Source: Sindora glabra (taxonomy: Eukaryota; Streptophyta; Magnoliopsida; Fabales; Fabaceae). From it: a DNA stretch of 64,000 nucleotides. The position numbers and the translations under genes were made by a program. Location of the stretch: the NCBI GenBank assembly GCA_020226215.1, contig CM035236.1, positions 1,493,001-1,557,000 of the forward strand. The letters are read 5' to 3'. The notes beneath the pieces were generated by a model, which was not told the DNA's origin, did not search any database, and worked only from the letters and a program-made list of their open reading frames with translations. This document shows, one piece after another, positions 14,074 through 26,400 of the stretch; position 1 is the first letter of the stretch; each line of letters starts with the position of its first letter.

Positions 14074-14565
14074 CGGTAAGAATAGGTATATCTAACTTTC
14101 AAAGTTTAAATTCAAGACATTAAAGTGAACCTTGAAATTATATTGAGCTTCACTACATTATTAAAATACTAACAAATATTTTTTTTATGGCAATGCAAAT
14201 TACAATATTATTCATTCTTTGATTAGAATTATAGAAGAATTAAAATCTAATTCATTTGAAATTAAATTTATGAATAATCTTATATATAAATAAAATTTTA
14301 AATAAATTGATTTTTTTATTGATTGTAAGTGTGAGGCTTCAATTTTTACTATTACCCTTCCGTTTGTTTTTCAGAAAACAAGTTTTATAAAAAAATTATT
14401 TTTTTACATATAAATGAGAATATGATATATTATTACATATTATGATTAAAAAAATATTTTTAAAATTATAATAATAGAAAAATATTAAAAATTGTATATG
14501 TAATATTAAATATATTAATTATTTTTATTATTTTAATAATTTATAACTATACTCTTATTAGACAT

Positions 14566-14637
14566 ATGAAAACATCATTAACCTACGTGTTAAATCTTTT
14601 CATGAAAACATCATTAACCTACGTGTTAAATCTTTTC
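14566..14637. repeat. 36-bp tandem duplication
   Basis: Two adjacent copies of ATGAAAACATCATTAACC continuing to AAATCTTTT, identical over nearly all of their length. Confidence 0.85.
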
Positions 14638-16092
14638 TCGAGCCCAAAACCCCATTTCTCCCACCGTTGTCTTGCTTGACCCTTCATCAAAAGGGGATGT
14701 TTTCTTGTGATGATTAAATAATAAATAAGCTAGTCAAAAAATGTGGTTGGAAAATAAAAAAAAAAGAAGATAAAATCTTCAATACCAGTGATAATTATTG
14801 TCCTTCCAATTAATTTTTCGGTTTCTCAAGAATCTATTCCCCCGCACGCAAATCGGGAGTCAAGGAACATAATAAACTCAACTCCAACTTGAAAAGACAA
14901 GCTGGAGTAGACATCACGACGGGAATCCAAAGATACCAAAGACCCCGTCAATGCAATACCAAAGCATACGCGTGACATCTTGCTCTCAAATTAATCAGGA
15001 ACACTTCTAGATCTCCATGTCAATACATTTTCAATCCCACAAAATATCTCCTCAACCCAGCGGACCAGATTTTGTAATATATTTATTCATGCAATAATTA
15101 TTGCATCGGTTTATTTCAACAGTATTTATAAAAATTTTAATTTATTTCATAAATTTTTTTATAAAAATATACTTTATATATTTTAATAAAAATAATATAT
15201 TATTTATATTTATGATTTAAAAAAACACTTACGAATCATAATAATGGAGCCACATAAATTTCTCTTTAAATTTTTTATATTTAATATTAAATAAGTAAAT
15301 ACTTTTTATCTTTAATATTTTATAAAAATACCTTTTTTATCAAAATAAATAGATCTAAAATATAGTTATAAATGATAAAATAAAATAAATTATTTATTTA
15401 ATTTTAAATATGAAAACTTTTAAAAAAATAAATTCCTCTTTTCCAAAGTGAAATTTACTTTCTCCTATCATTATGAATTTAGGTATTATTTTCTTAAATT
15501 ATAAATATAAATAATATATTATTCTTTTATCAATATATATATCAAATAATTCCTACACAAAATATTTTCTAACAAAATAAACATCACCTAAGATTTGTTT
15601 GCAAAAGAATTTCTTATGAAAATTGATGAACCAGACATTCAAATCCCTTGCAGTTATTACCCTTGGTTTTTTCAGAAGTGAAAAGAAAATAGGAAAAATG
15701 AAAAACAAATAAAGAGAATCGCATTTGTCCCAATCTATCAATGTGCTGTGCCCATGTGTGTGTATATAATTCATTCTAAAATTTGCATACACCAGGCAGC
15801 CGAACAACAATCCAAACAAAGGTTTTGTTTTGTTAGAGGAAATTCGTATATATATTCTCTTGTGTAATCAATAAATGCCATATCAATTATATATATTTTA
15901 CAATTAGGAAAAATAATAGCAGCGGATAAAAAAGTTTCTTCTTAAAAGATAAGATGTTGTTTGGAAGATGATTTCTATCGAAACAAATGGAAACAAAAAC
16001 ATCTTTATCATTCATTATGGACCAAAAACAAGTATATAACGTAATAATAAATTAATTAGTGAAAACGTGTTTAGCTGTTTCCTTTTTTGGCT

Positions 16093-16104
16093 TATATATA
16101 TATC
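16093..16104 (+). promoter_or_regulatory. TATA box of the LOR gene
   Basis: TATATATATATC about 45-55 bases before the start codon. The surrounding 100 bases, including the leader with CTGCTTCCTC and CAGAGACGGAGAG, are conserved in the duplicated copy near 38440-38500, which supports this being the promoter and short leader. Confidence 0.6.
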
Positions 16105-16148
16105 TGCTTCCTCACAGAAATCATTAACGCACACTCAGAGACGGAGAG

Positions 16149-17097
16149 ATGATGACGTGTGCTAGATTCAAATCTTTGTCTAGAGCAGTACATGAGGAAC
16201 AACAGCATCAGCTTCGTCAGAAGGCATACCCCAGAACCCACGGAACCACGATCACATCACTAACAGTTTGGAGGAAATCCCTTCTAATTAGTTGCAAAGG
16301 ATTCACAGTGGTCGATTCTTACGGAAATCTGGTGTATCGGGTCGACAATTATATTACCCACCCGGACGAGGTTGTCCTCATGGACACCTGCGGGAAATCT
16401 CTTCTCACCATGCGGCGCCGTAGGGTATGACTTTTTTTATTATCATATTTATATCTTAATTTATATATATTCTTTCTCTTTTTTTCCCCTTTGTCCTCAT
16501 CTATGCATATATAAACACAAGCTTTTAGAATTCATAGTTAATATATGAATGTTTGAATTATCACATGTTTAAAACGTCATGCATGTCTTGATTTTTCTTT
16601 TCTTTCTTTTTTTTTTTTTTTGAGAAGAAGATGAAAACATAAATTGATTTTACACGGTGTTTATTTGGTTAGTGACGTAGTTGTGTTAATATAAGATGGT
16701 ACGCATTTGATTGCAGAAGTTTGGAGTAGCAGATAGGTGGTTTGTTTACGGAGGGGAAGCGGGGAATCACCGTGCAAGGACTAAGTCATCGGAGAGGCCA
16801 ATATGTTGTGTAAGAAAGAATGTTAATATTCTACATGGCAATCCCAACGTTGAGGCGTACGTTCACCTTGGAGCCTCCGACAAAAGATGCACGTTTAAAA
16901 TTGAGGGTTCTTATGCCCATAGGATGTGTAAGGTAGTGGACGAGTCGAAGGGGGTCCTAGCTGAGATTAGGAGGAAGGAAGCCAATAGGAAAGATGTTTC
17001 TTTTGGGACAGATATTTTTCGGTTGACTGTGCAGCCTGGCTTTGACCCCACTTTTGCCATGGCACTTGTTGTACTCCTCGATCAAATGTTCTCATGA
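16149..17097 (+). CDS. LURP-one-related (LOR/DUF567) protein
   Basis: Two exons, 16149-16424 and 16717-17097, joined across a 292-bp intron that starts GTATGA and ends TTGCAG; the codon phase is kept and the product is 218 aa, the usual length for this family. Exon 1 carries the hallmark block SLTVWRKSLLISCKGF, followed by a GNLVYRVDNY stretch. Exon 2 carries the C-terminal block VQPGFDPTFAMALVVLLDQM. These identify the LURP-one-related family, which has a tubby-like beta-barrel fold. Arabidopsis LURP1 is needed for full basal resistance to oomycete infection, but most family members have no assigned function, so the role here is inferred only at family level. Two adjacent ATGs open the frame; I chose the first. 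A TATA box and short leader precede it. A broken duplicate lies at 38502-49192. Confidence 0.92.
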
Positions 17098-18639
17098 CAT
17101 TTTTAGTCATACTTAATTCCTCGTATATGTATGGACATCTCATATAATTTAACAGCTCTTGATACTATTTTGTTGGAAGGCCGTAAGAGAGAAATGACAG
17201 ATTGTATAAAATCATATTAGTTATACTTACGAATGTTATCTCTCATGTTTGTACATTATAACATACTTTACGTTAAACTAATTCAACTTGTCTGAATTCG
17301 AAATATCAATTTAATTCAAATTATATCATATCCACAAATATAAACAAATGCATGAAGAATTTAGGGGTCAAAGTCTAAGTAAATAACATTTTTTCTTAAA
17401 ATCTGTTCGTACCCATTTACCTAAAAAAAAAAAACTGTATACATCTACTGCTTAGCGTTTCGTACATCTCCAAGCAATATGGAGGCATGCTTTAACATTT
17501 TTTCACGCATGTACTTGGACCTGAATCCAGCACTAACAGTGGCTTCAGAAAAATACCAGTAAAGGCGCATGCTATAAAATGACAGTTGCAAGCAGTCCAT
17601 CCAGCACATTTCTATTGCCTTGCTCAACAGTAGAAAAATGATTCTGTCGTTTTGTACAACTATGTTAAAGTCACAACATTTGAGTCCTGTTTACCCTTAC
17701 AACATCATAATGTATACGAAACGGCTTCTTACTGACAACCCTACAAACTTGAAATTTAATGCGGAAAGCACATTCACGAGTTGACTATTTGAAATCATTA
17801 TTCATATATGCATGAACCAATTCTTTATAATCCAAATCCCTTAGTTGCTTTGAAGTTTAGCACAATCACACAGCGTTATTTTTGGAAGGGGAGCAGGACA
17901 TTCCTAAAATGGTTTGGTAGTGTCATTATCTTGCTTGTGATATTATGAAAAATTATATTTTCATACATATGCTTCCCACTGGCTTTAAGGTATAGTTTGC
18001 CCTTTTGATAAAATACACATGATTCAAAAATTGCTACTAACGCTTGAATTGCTTAAGTGCCTTCACACATATCTTTTTAACAATAAATTTGATATCGTAC
18101 TCTCATAACGTGCTTGATTAAAAGGGGAGTAAAGGACTCTTAGAATTTTTACAATATCATTTTCATGTGATTGAGCATGCTTTATGAAATAATTTATTCT
18201 ACTACTCTTAAATGTGATATATGAAGTTATGATTACATTTTCCTATACTAATTCAATTATTATTCTATTTATGTGAGGCAATAATAATATGCAAAGTCCA
18301 TTGCTCATCATAGAAGCATATTCTTCAAGAAAAAATATGACAAGCAAGGAAAGAAAGAGAAAAATCACTTCCTAAGACTAGAGAATTTAAAATAAAAGAT
18401 AATAAAGTTTTGAAAATACTAATTGTGATACGAGCCAATCAACCCCCAACCTATAAATAACTCCAAAGAACAAATAAAGTTAGTAATATCCCCTTCTCTA
18501 AGATACACTATGATTTACATTCCATTTAGAAAATTATTGAAGGTCAAGCAACCCTCAATAACATCTACACAAAACCCAAGTAGCTTCCTCGATACTTAAA
18601 ACCCAAGATCCAATTCTCCAGTATTAAAACTTGAGTAAT

Positions 18640-19030
18640 TCGTCAATTAGGAGTGGCAATTCATATCATTCAAGTCAATTCATTTATTACATATGTTTAA
18701 ACGAATCATTCGTCTAACCTATTTAATAATTTTAATTAATAAAATTTATATTATAAAATTATTTATTAAATTTAATTACTTATTATTTTTCATAAAAATA
18801 TTCTTAATTATTAATAAAGTATTATTTTAAACTTTTTCTTGTTATTTTATTAAAATAAAATTTTTATATACTTATTATATACACTTATTTATAATTAAAT
18901 TATTAATTATTTCACAAATAAAATTTCTAAAAATTTAAAATAAATTCTTAAACAGGTTAGCATATCAATCCAAATCTAAATAAATGTATCGTGTTCATAT
19001 CAAGTTATCGTATCGTATTAGAAATTGTTA
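18640..19030. repeat. Dispersed repeat, copy A (about 390 bp)
   Basis: Begins near TAGGAGTGGCAATTCATATC and shares most of its length, same orientation, with 20365-20735. The ends (GGAGTGGCAATT on the left and its rough complement AATTGTTACC on the right) hint at a small TIR element, but I could not find a target duplication. Confidence 0.65.
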
Positions 19031-20364
19031 CCTTTACCCTTAACACTTAAAACCCAAGACTTGACCCTTGACATTAAAAACCTAGGACTTGATCCTTTAG
19101 TATCAAAACCTAAGTGAGCTATATGCCTTCTACACTATCAAAGCTCAAACAACTTTGCCTTTGACACCACCAACGCTCGAGCAAGATAACACTCTAGGCA
19201 TTGTTGAATCTTGAACGACCTTATCTTTAGAACCACCAAAGCTTGAGTAAACTATATGCCTTTGGCACTATCGAAGCTCAAACAACTTTGTCTTTAGCAC
19301 CATTAAAGTCTAAGCAATGCTTAATCCTGTTAGCACTTAAAACTCAAGACTTGATTCCTTGGTACTAAAATTCAAGCAATTTCCTCAATACTATAAAGCT
19401 TAAATGACTTTGCCTTTGGTAATATCTTGAAGATCAAGCAAAACTTTTATCATTAAAGAGTAAAAAAGCTCAAGTTTTAGCCTCAACCAACACTTTCATC
19501 ACTAGATAGCTAAAAGCTCAAATTTTAGCCTTAAGCGATTTCTTTATCATCAAAAAGTGAAAGAGTTCAAGATTTAGCTCAAGTGGCATGTTTATCATTA
19601 ATGTGCCAAAAGCTCAAGATTTGCCTCAAATAAACGATGTATTTGTCATTTAGTCCAAGCAACATCTTTCTCATTTAGCCTTAAATGGATTTTTTATCAT
19701 CCGTGAGCTAAAAGCTCAAGTTTTAGCCCAAGTGACTTCTTTATCATTAATAAACCAAAAGCTCAAGGTTAGAAGTGACCCTCTCAACATTCAATTAGCC
19801 ATTATAGATCTCAAACTAGAGGCACTTAAAAACTCAAACTATAGAGTTTCTATAAGTTAATCAATTTAAATATCTGCCAACCTATAATTTCATTTGACAT
19901 TCTCTCGACATATAAGTATCTCATCTTAGACAAAATCAATTGCTCTTATTATAACCCTCAAAGTGAGGAAGGCAAGTGATAATACCTAAAGTGTCCAACT
20001 GACCCAAAACCAGCCTACTTAGCATAGCTTATATATCTAACTAGTCCTTAGTCGACTAACCTGACCCATGGCTAACTAGGCCAATCCATGATTAACCTAT
20101 CTCATTTCAATAATCTAGCAACTTTCAAGACCAATTACATGACTAATCAACCTATATAGGTCTGAACAACTGTTATAGTAAATAATTACTAAGTTGTACC
20201 CTGACATATTAGTTAGGGCCACCTTCCTATATATTACCTAGGTATACATCCTATAAAAGGGTTTACATTACATTTTTATGAGATACTAACTTAAGCATTA
20301 AAAGAGTTATGATAGATCCTGTTCATCACTTTCTAATATAGTGTGTTCATATCTTACAAATCAC

Positions 20365-20735
20365 CATGAAGATTAGGGGTGATAGTTTATATCATTCAAA
20401 TTAACTTATTTATTAAATGTGTCAAAATAGATTATCTCTCTAATCCATTTGATAGTTTTAATTAAAAAATATTTATTAAATTTAATTACTTATTATTTTT
20501 TATAAAAAATATATTTAGTTATTAATAAAATATTATTTTAAACTTATATTTTCATTTTATTAAAATAAGGATTTTAGATTTTTTTTCATATATACTTATT
20601 TATAATTTAATTATTAATTATTTTTAAATAATATTTTTAAAAATTTAATATAAATTATTAAACAAGTTGATATATCAATCTAAACCTATATAAGCATGTT
20701 CTCATGTCATATCAGAAATTATCATCTTTAATGAA
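20365..20735. repeat. Dispersed repeat, copy B (about 370 bp)
   Basis: Second copy of the 18640-19030 repeat, beginning TTAGGGGTGATAGTTTATATC. The two are separated by 1.3 kb and differ by many substitutions. Confidence 0.65.
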
Positions 20736-20769
20736 AACTAAAATTCCTTCCAAACCAAATTGGGAAAAA

Positions 20770-20850
20770 TCACAAACACATCATGATGTATATGTAACGA
20801 CTTCTTATTAACATCCCTACAAAATTGAAATTAAAATAACTGTTTAATTT
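20770..20850. repeat. Short third copy of the duplicated block tail
   Basis: Matches both 17700-17760 and 49820-49905: CATCATGATGTATATG, then CTTCTTATTAACATCCCTAC and GAAATTAAAATAACTG. In copy 2 this tail is the 3' region of the 679-aa gene. Only about 80 bp are recognisable. Confidence 0.55.
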
Positions 20851-21181
20851 ATATATAAAGAATTAATTGTCAAATCATGTAAATAAGCATAAAATCATAT
20901 GCAGATGATAAAATGAGAATTAATATGAATACTTATGCTTCTAGTTGCATTCATAGATGAAGGAATTTGAGAATTTTTAGATCATGATTACAACAATGAG
21001 CCGGCTGGAGCTAGTATTGCTTTTTATTTACTATGTAAAGTAGGTCACAAAGATTACTCTATCTAATTACTCTGATCACATGAATTATTTTGAGAGGCTA
21101 TATAACTAGATGCTAATAAGGTACACACACATTCTAAATCAAAATTAGGATTAGGAATCCTATTTTTATAAAATTACTAAA

Positions 21182-22676
21182 TCAAGTAGAAATCAACTCA
21201 TAACCAAATCCTACCCTTTCTTCCACCGAACTTGACTTATCAAGATAATAATCTTCTTTAACAGGATCTTCTATGTTCTTATCAAGATCTATTTTATCCA
21301 AGTCCAACCTTGTAAAGAGCACTTGAAATTGATCTTGAGCCAAGCCAAAACCTTTAACAAAACCTTTGCCAGTCAAATGATTGGTTCTTTCATATTTCTC
21401 TTGCAAAGTAGCATAGTCATCCTCAAGTGCAGAAAGTTTAGATTCATAAAGCCGTAAATCTCTGGTCTTCTTTTTCCATTCATCACAATTGACCTCCACA
21501 AAGTCGAAGTCTTCCTTTTAACTTGGACAAAAATTCTTTACTCTTTAAACCTCTTTCTTAGATTTTAAAATATCTTGAGTAGCTTCTGATAATTTATTTT
21601 TCAAACCTTTCAATTTCTTCTCCAGATAGCAACAATCCTACTTTTCTCCTTGAGACACTTATTGTTTTCCTCAGGACATTTCTTATTCTCCTCAACAATC
21701 TTATCCTTCTTCGCAATTATTTTCTAGTTGCTCTCCTTTGAAATGGTCAACTCTCCCATCGTCTTTCTTGTATCATCAACTTATTTCTCAAATTCATCCA
21801 AGCGACCAAAGTCCTTGTCTGTAGTCTTTTTATAAAAATCAACATAGAACTTCATTTTAGGGGGCAGTACAAACAATAGGATGCATGGCGAAGATCTTGG
21901 TTGATACACTAAGTTGAAAAGTTAAGTATACCTCGTTCATGAATGGTCTTATTGAGCATGTGCAAATCCTTCCGGAAGAGAATTTACCCGCTACCAAAAG
22001 AAACGTAGTTTACCTCCCAATTGAAGAAACTGTTCAACACCCTCTGCTCATCAACGGGTAATGCTTCGGGAGATGTACGCCTAACCTCCTTTAAGGTTTA
22101 AACTTCTTTATACATGTCATTCGGTAATGATGAAGCCGAATATGCAACCCTTTGTCCCTTATCCACGAGAAGATAATTAGTCATTGATGTTTTCATTCTA
22201 ATTGGCCGAGTCGTTGGAGTAAAAAGAGCCACATAAGCATTAACAAGGGGAACATCTGCAAAGGACGAATGAGTTTTCTTTCTGGTCACTTTCTCTAATA
22301 ATGTTTTCTTTTACAAAACGCATATCGGTCGTTAGAAGCATCCTTTTGATTGCCAGAAGCAGCTTTGTCGGTCTTCTTCTCGGTCCGAATGGACCAATCT
22401 ACCTAGATGATCTCAGCTTGATTGCAACTTGCGAGAACTAGGCAAAGGGTTGACGTCTCCACTTTTTGATCATACATATTGCTAATTGACGACCTCGAAG
22501 GATGATGTTATTTTAGACACCCAATCTTTCTTTTCTAGAGAACGATCCCTTTTATAGGCATATGACCAAATAACCCTCACAAGAAGATCCCGAAAGCTTC
22601 CAAATAAGACACCTGTTAACACATAACCAGTTATGTGAAAGGGACTTATGATCTCTCTCTTAACAAAATTGTTCAT
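21182..22676 (-). pseudogene. Degenerate - strand coding remains, unrecognised
   Basis: Several frames on the - strand are open for 60-105 codons and have protein-like composition: 21182-21499 (a charged, coiled-coil-like segment with LSALEDDYATLQEKYERTN), 22098-22289 and 22482-22676. They are separated by stops and frame changes. The same strand continues upstream at 22678-22837, beyond which the Harbinger element is inserted, and then at 36387-36607. I do not recognise the protein; remnants like this are often retrotransposon-associated, but that is a guess. The coiled-coil segment is the best supported part. Confidence 0.4.
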
Positions 22677-22840
22677 TCTATACTAAAATATGCCTAACTT
22701 GGCCGTCAAAAGGTCCGTGACGACAACTGCCGCCTAAGGACTGTCTTGCTGACAAATCATCATCACAATACAGATGGGATCCATCCATCCTTTGAAGAAT
22801 ATCGGATAATCCCAGCCTGTAAAGTGATTCCTCAATTTTA

Positions 22841-23050
22841 GGGGTCGTTTGGTTCATACGGGAACTAAGTTCCCATGGGAAATAGAACTTCACAGGAAGT
22901 TGATTTCCCGTATGAACTTCTTGGGATATCTCAAATTTTTGTTTGGTTGACAGGGAGCAAGTTCCATTTCCCGCAAAAGAACTTCCTATGTTTTTGTTTG
23001 GTTCAACTTTGTATTTCCTACGATATAACAATGAAATGACCACAATAGCC
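22841..23050 (+). repeat. Left terminal inverted repeat and subterminal repeats
   Basis: The 15-bp TIR is followed by further copies of a TTTGTTTGGTT word near 22940 and 22993. The same word occurs in inverse orientation near the right end (ACCAAACAACTTTG near 36308), giving both ends matching subterminal motifs. These are plausible transposase or ORF1 binding sites; that role is inferred. Confidence 0.8.
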
Positions 23051-23097
23051 TCCAAAATAAACATTAACAGATATTAATTGATCTCAATTTTTTTTAT

Positions 23098-23414
23098 GTG
23101 AAAAATACTGTTCTCCGAGGCGGGAAAATGAAAGGGCACGACATCGAAGTGACAAAATGCAATGGCCTGAATACGAAACGACGCACGCGAAGGGCGTTTC
23201 GGCGGGCACAAAAAGGCCGAAACAGTAACAGTAACAACACTTCGCATTCCATCTCAAAGCTCACCAGTACCAGTGATCTCAAGACGCAGGAAGACACCGT
23301 GCAAATCATCGCCGAATACAGCAAGAGAAGATACCAAACGACCCTGAACAACTGGATAACATCATTTATCGACATCAGACTCTGAAAGCAAGATCAAACA
23401 GCAACTCCGCACAA
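23098..23414 (+). other. CpG-rich leader of the Ulp1-like gene
   Basis: A stretch rich in CG (CGAAACGACGCACGCGAAGG near 23175) just inside the left end. It leads directly to the putative start codon at 23415. One open frame of 95 codons crosses it on the + strand and one of 93 on the - strand, neither with recognised motifs, so I treat it as promoter/5' leader rather than coding. It contains a lone hairpin arm (GAAACAGTAACAGTAAC). Confidence 0.5.
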
Positions 23415-23899
23415 ATGGGTCGTCCACAGGTAAACCCACCTCCTCTTTAGCATTGACTCTAATACAGGCATCATACTTCAGTTATAAGTGCAACGAAAAT
23501 GCCACAGCTTCCTTGGACTTGTGTTCCTATGTGAGTTGAAGTGAAACCCTAACAGTTAGTAGGACCACAACATGCCATGTATTTTGTTGCATGTTACTGT
23601 CATTCCACATAATATTTGTTTGTATTAGGGAGTCATCTGATGCCCTAAAGTAAAGTGTTTTTCCATCGGCATTGTCGTTGATCATGTTTGATTTGTAGTT
23701 TAACACCACAATGTGGTGGGTGTTACTGTTGTCAGCTAAACATTAACATCTCGCTTCATTAGTCTTTGATAGGGTAAGCACGTTAGTTTTGTCAAGGTTA
23801 TCCGTTTAGTCACGAATCATCTTGTCTATATCCTGTGTTTTTTGTGCTGGCGTCTCTGTTTGCGGACCAAACACTACTATGTCACCACAGTAGGGGATC

Positions 23900-24690
23900 G
23901 TAAAACAGTTATGTCTCGGTTCTTAGCTCATGTTACTGTTTCTAGGTGAAACAGAAACACACCACTACCACGAGGTTTCGTTGTCACTTATACGGCATTT
24001 TGCCTGCTCGTGGTTATTTTTAATCGTTGTCAACACTAGAGAGCTTTGTTAAACATGTATCTCTTATTTTTTATAATCATGTTACTATTTCTCGGTGAAA
24101 CAGCAACACAGCTCTACCACGAGGTTGCATTGTTAGTCAGACCTTACGGAAACTACCTGTGCATGTTTTGGTTCTTTTCCAATATAGCAGAGTGCTGTGA
24201 AACTCGCATAAGTTCCATTTTCTGGCTCATGTTACTGTTTCTCAGTGAAACAGCAACACAACTCTACCACGAGGTTGCATTATTAGTCAGACCTCATATT
24301 GTCCACTTGTACATGTTCTTGTTCTTTTTCAACGTAGTAGATTGATGGCAAACTCGCACATCTCGGTTTTCTGGCTCATGTTGCTGTTTCTTGTTGAAAC
24401 AGTAACACATGGTTCCTTGGAAGCTTCAATGTTGAACATGCCTCACCTTGTCAACTTATGTTCCTATTGCTCATTATCAACACAGTAGAGATTCGTAAGA
24501 CAGTTATATTTCGGTTATTGGATCATGTTACTGTTTCTCGCTGAAACAGTAACATCCCACTGCCACGATGTTGCATTGTTATTCATACCTCACAGAGTGG
24601 CACTTACCCACGAGTTTTGTTAAACATGTATATCTCATTTTTTTATCTCATGTTACTTTTTCTTGCTAAAACAGTAACATCACTAGGAAG
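23900..24690. repeat. Hairpin array in intron 1 of the Ulp1-like gene
   Basis: Six units, hairpins starting near 23930, 24079, 24229, 24378, 24525 and 24650, so the period is about 149 bp. Each hairpin is a variant of ATGTTACTGTTTC, a 4-7 base loop, then GAAACAGTAACAT. The spacers of the second and third units (CTCTACCACGAGGTTGC) are related, while others are more diverged. Confidence 0.85.
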
Positions 24691-25559
24691 AATTAGATGT
24701 TGCATTAGTAATCATACCTCGTTTTGTCTATTTATGCTTGAGCTAACTCTTGATTTGACATTTACCTGAGCAGAAAGGCGCTAAAGCACTCACACAAGGA
24801 GACTTTTCTGATGAAGAAACCTAGAAATTTCAGCAATATAGGTCCAATCTTTTGGCCTGCATTAGGCAGGTTGATCAGCTTCAGTTGGATGACAGGCACA
24901 CGACGGTGCTACGACACAACCCATTTTGGGTCCTAATCAACGCAATAATAACAAAGGAACTGGATCGCAGCATGTGTCGGAAGAGCGATGTTGAAATTCA
25001 GTCCATAATTGCTACCTTCTCAGACAAGAATAATTATTTCAACATCGGGGGCGATCATCTCATAATAACACCAACATCAGTGAAGCTGATCTTTGGAATA
25101 AGAGATGGAGACCAGCCCATCAAGACAACGTCTGGCAAGAGGACACTGTCAAACTTTGACATAAGATGTTTCCGTGGCAAAGCACAGATGAGCAAACCAA
25201 TAATATTCAACGCTCTCGAAAGAGCAGCGCGGGGAACATCGGAGACTGATGTGCAGGATGTCTCCCGCCTCATGACATTGATGCTTCTAGTCACCCTCTT
25301 CGTACCAAACAGGGCCCACACATTGGCCTGGTCATATATCAAGTACGTAGAGGATGTAGATGAAATAGCACAATATGGGTGGTCACAGCACATTCACGAC
25401 CAACTCATGAATTCTCTCAAAAAGGACAGCACCCCCAATGTAACCGGGTGTATCATGCTATTGCCAGTAAGTTAAAGATGTCAAAACTGCTATTTACTTC
25501 GTGTCCAAATCCTTTACATTTTCTTCATTCATCTCCATTCATTTGAGTGAATGTTCCTA

Positions 25560-25871
25560 TCTCCTTATTGTATGTTTGTCGCAAGTCTTGGCTCATGTTA
25601 CTGTTTTAGACTAAAACAGTAACATGTCCCTGCCTTGTCTCTGAATGGTTACCCAAAGTTTTATGGCATTTTTATTGTTAATGTGATCTCATTTGACAAT
25701 TATTCGTGAGTTCTTGGTCCTTATTGTATGTTTGTCGCAAGTCTTGGCTCATGTTACTGTTTTAGACTAAACAGTAACATGTCCCTGCCTTGTCTCTGAA
25801 TGGTTACCCAAAGTTTTATGGTATTTTTATTGTTAATGTGATCTCATTTGACAGTTATTCGTGAGTTCTTG
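25560..25871. repeat. 156-bp tandem duplication with hairpin, intron 2
   Basis: Two nearly identical units, each with TGTTTGTCGCAAGTCTTGG then the hairpin ATGTTACTGTTTTAGACTAA followed by its complementary arm (25595 and 25751). The second hairpin lacks one A in the right arm. The spacer is unrelated to that of the intron 1 array. Confidence 0.9.
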
Positions 25872-26187
25872 GTTCATGTTAAAGACTGCGTACAAGAATA
25901 ACTTGTTTACCTCCAGTTGCTCTTCATCTTTTTATTACTCCGTCTTGGATGCAGCCTTCTAAGGAAATTAACCTGACAAATTGTACGTTTTATTGTCAAC
26001 AGTATTGGCTATGTGAGATTAACAGCATGCTGGGCGGGCACCACATCCAAATAGTTCCAAGGTGCCTCAAATGGGACCTAAAGCTCCTCACACGCCAACT
26101 GAGGGATCAACTTATCAGCCAACTTCAGGTAACAGTATGAAAATATCAACTTATTATGATGCCCGATTCATGTCAGTGCAAGAAAGC

Positions 26188-26400
26188 ATGTTACTGTATT
26201 GAAACCTGGAGAAAAGGACCTGTGACTGTTTATACGTGAAACAGTAATAGGTCTTTCTCTCCAGGTTTCAATTGTTATTTTGATACCCATTCCAGCAATT
26301 TACTTTGTTTTATGCATGGTGTTGCTGTTTCATAACAAACACAAGCATGTCGTAGTCACAATGCAACATGTTACTGTCTTCTCTGAAAACAGTAACATGT
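26188..26400. repeat. Hairpins in intron 3
   Basis: Variants at 26188-26260 (split by a longer insert, with a second stem TGACTGTTTATACGTGAAAC) and a clear one at 26368-26399 (ATGTTACTGTCTTC then GAAAACAGTAACAT). A half-decayed copy is near 26320. Confidence 0.7.

Larger units (their letters stand above)
13128..17766. repeat. Segmental duplication, copy 1 (holds intact LOR gene)
   Basis: The same order of sequence recurs at 36615-49880. Matched landmarks include GCTTTATCTAATCTC at the left edge, the CCTTGTGCATGTTGGCC block, the TTTCTTATGAAAAT block near 15610, the promoter, both exons and the intron of the LOR gene, the 3' region (TGTTTGTACATT), and a tail (CAACCCTACAAA) at the right edge. 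Copy 1 has its own extra DNA at about 15090-15590 and a long TA run. Both copies are in the same orientation, and most of the length difference is transposon insertion in copy 2. Confidence 0.9.
17770..20760. other. Repeat-rich DNA without a gene
   Basis: No coding region found. 19030-19800 consists of loosely repeated phrases of about 60 bp (variants of AAAGCTCAAG with ACTTTGCCTTTGG), suggestive of a decayed retrotransposon or old tandem repeat. Near 20250 a CCTATAAAAGGG box sits in LTR-like sequence, but I could not define element ends. Confidence 0.5.

Noticed and set aside
13857..14123. 88-codon frame rich in Tyr-Ile.
   Set aside because: It is the translation of the TA microsatellite.
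18640..20735. Calling the 18640/20365 pair the LTRs of one retrotransposon.
   Set aside because: No TG..CA ends, primer-binding site or target duplication was found, and the ends look more like small TIR elements.
23098..23385. 95-codon + strand frame (and 93-codon - strand frame) inside the left end of the Harbinger element.
   Set aside because: No motif, open on both strands because of its CpG-rich composition, and not needed by the splice chain that starts at 23415.
25055..25393. 112-codon frame on the - strand.
   Set aside because: Antisense shadow of exon 2 of the Ulp1-like gene, which has family motifs and matching splice phases on the + strand.
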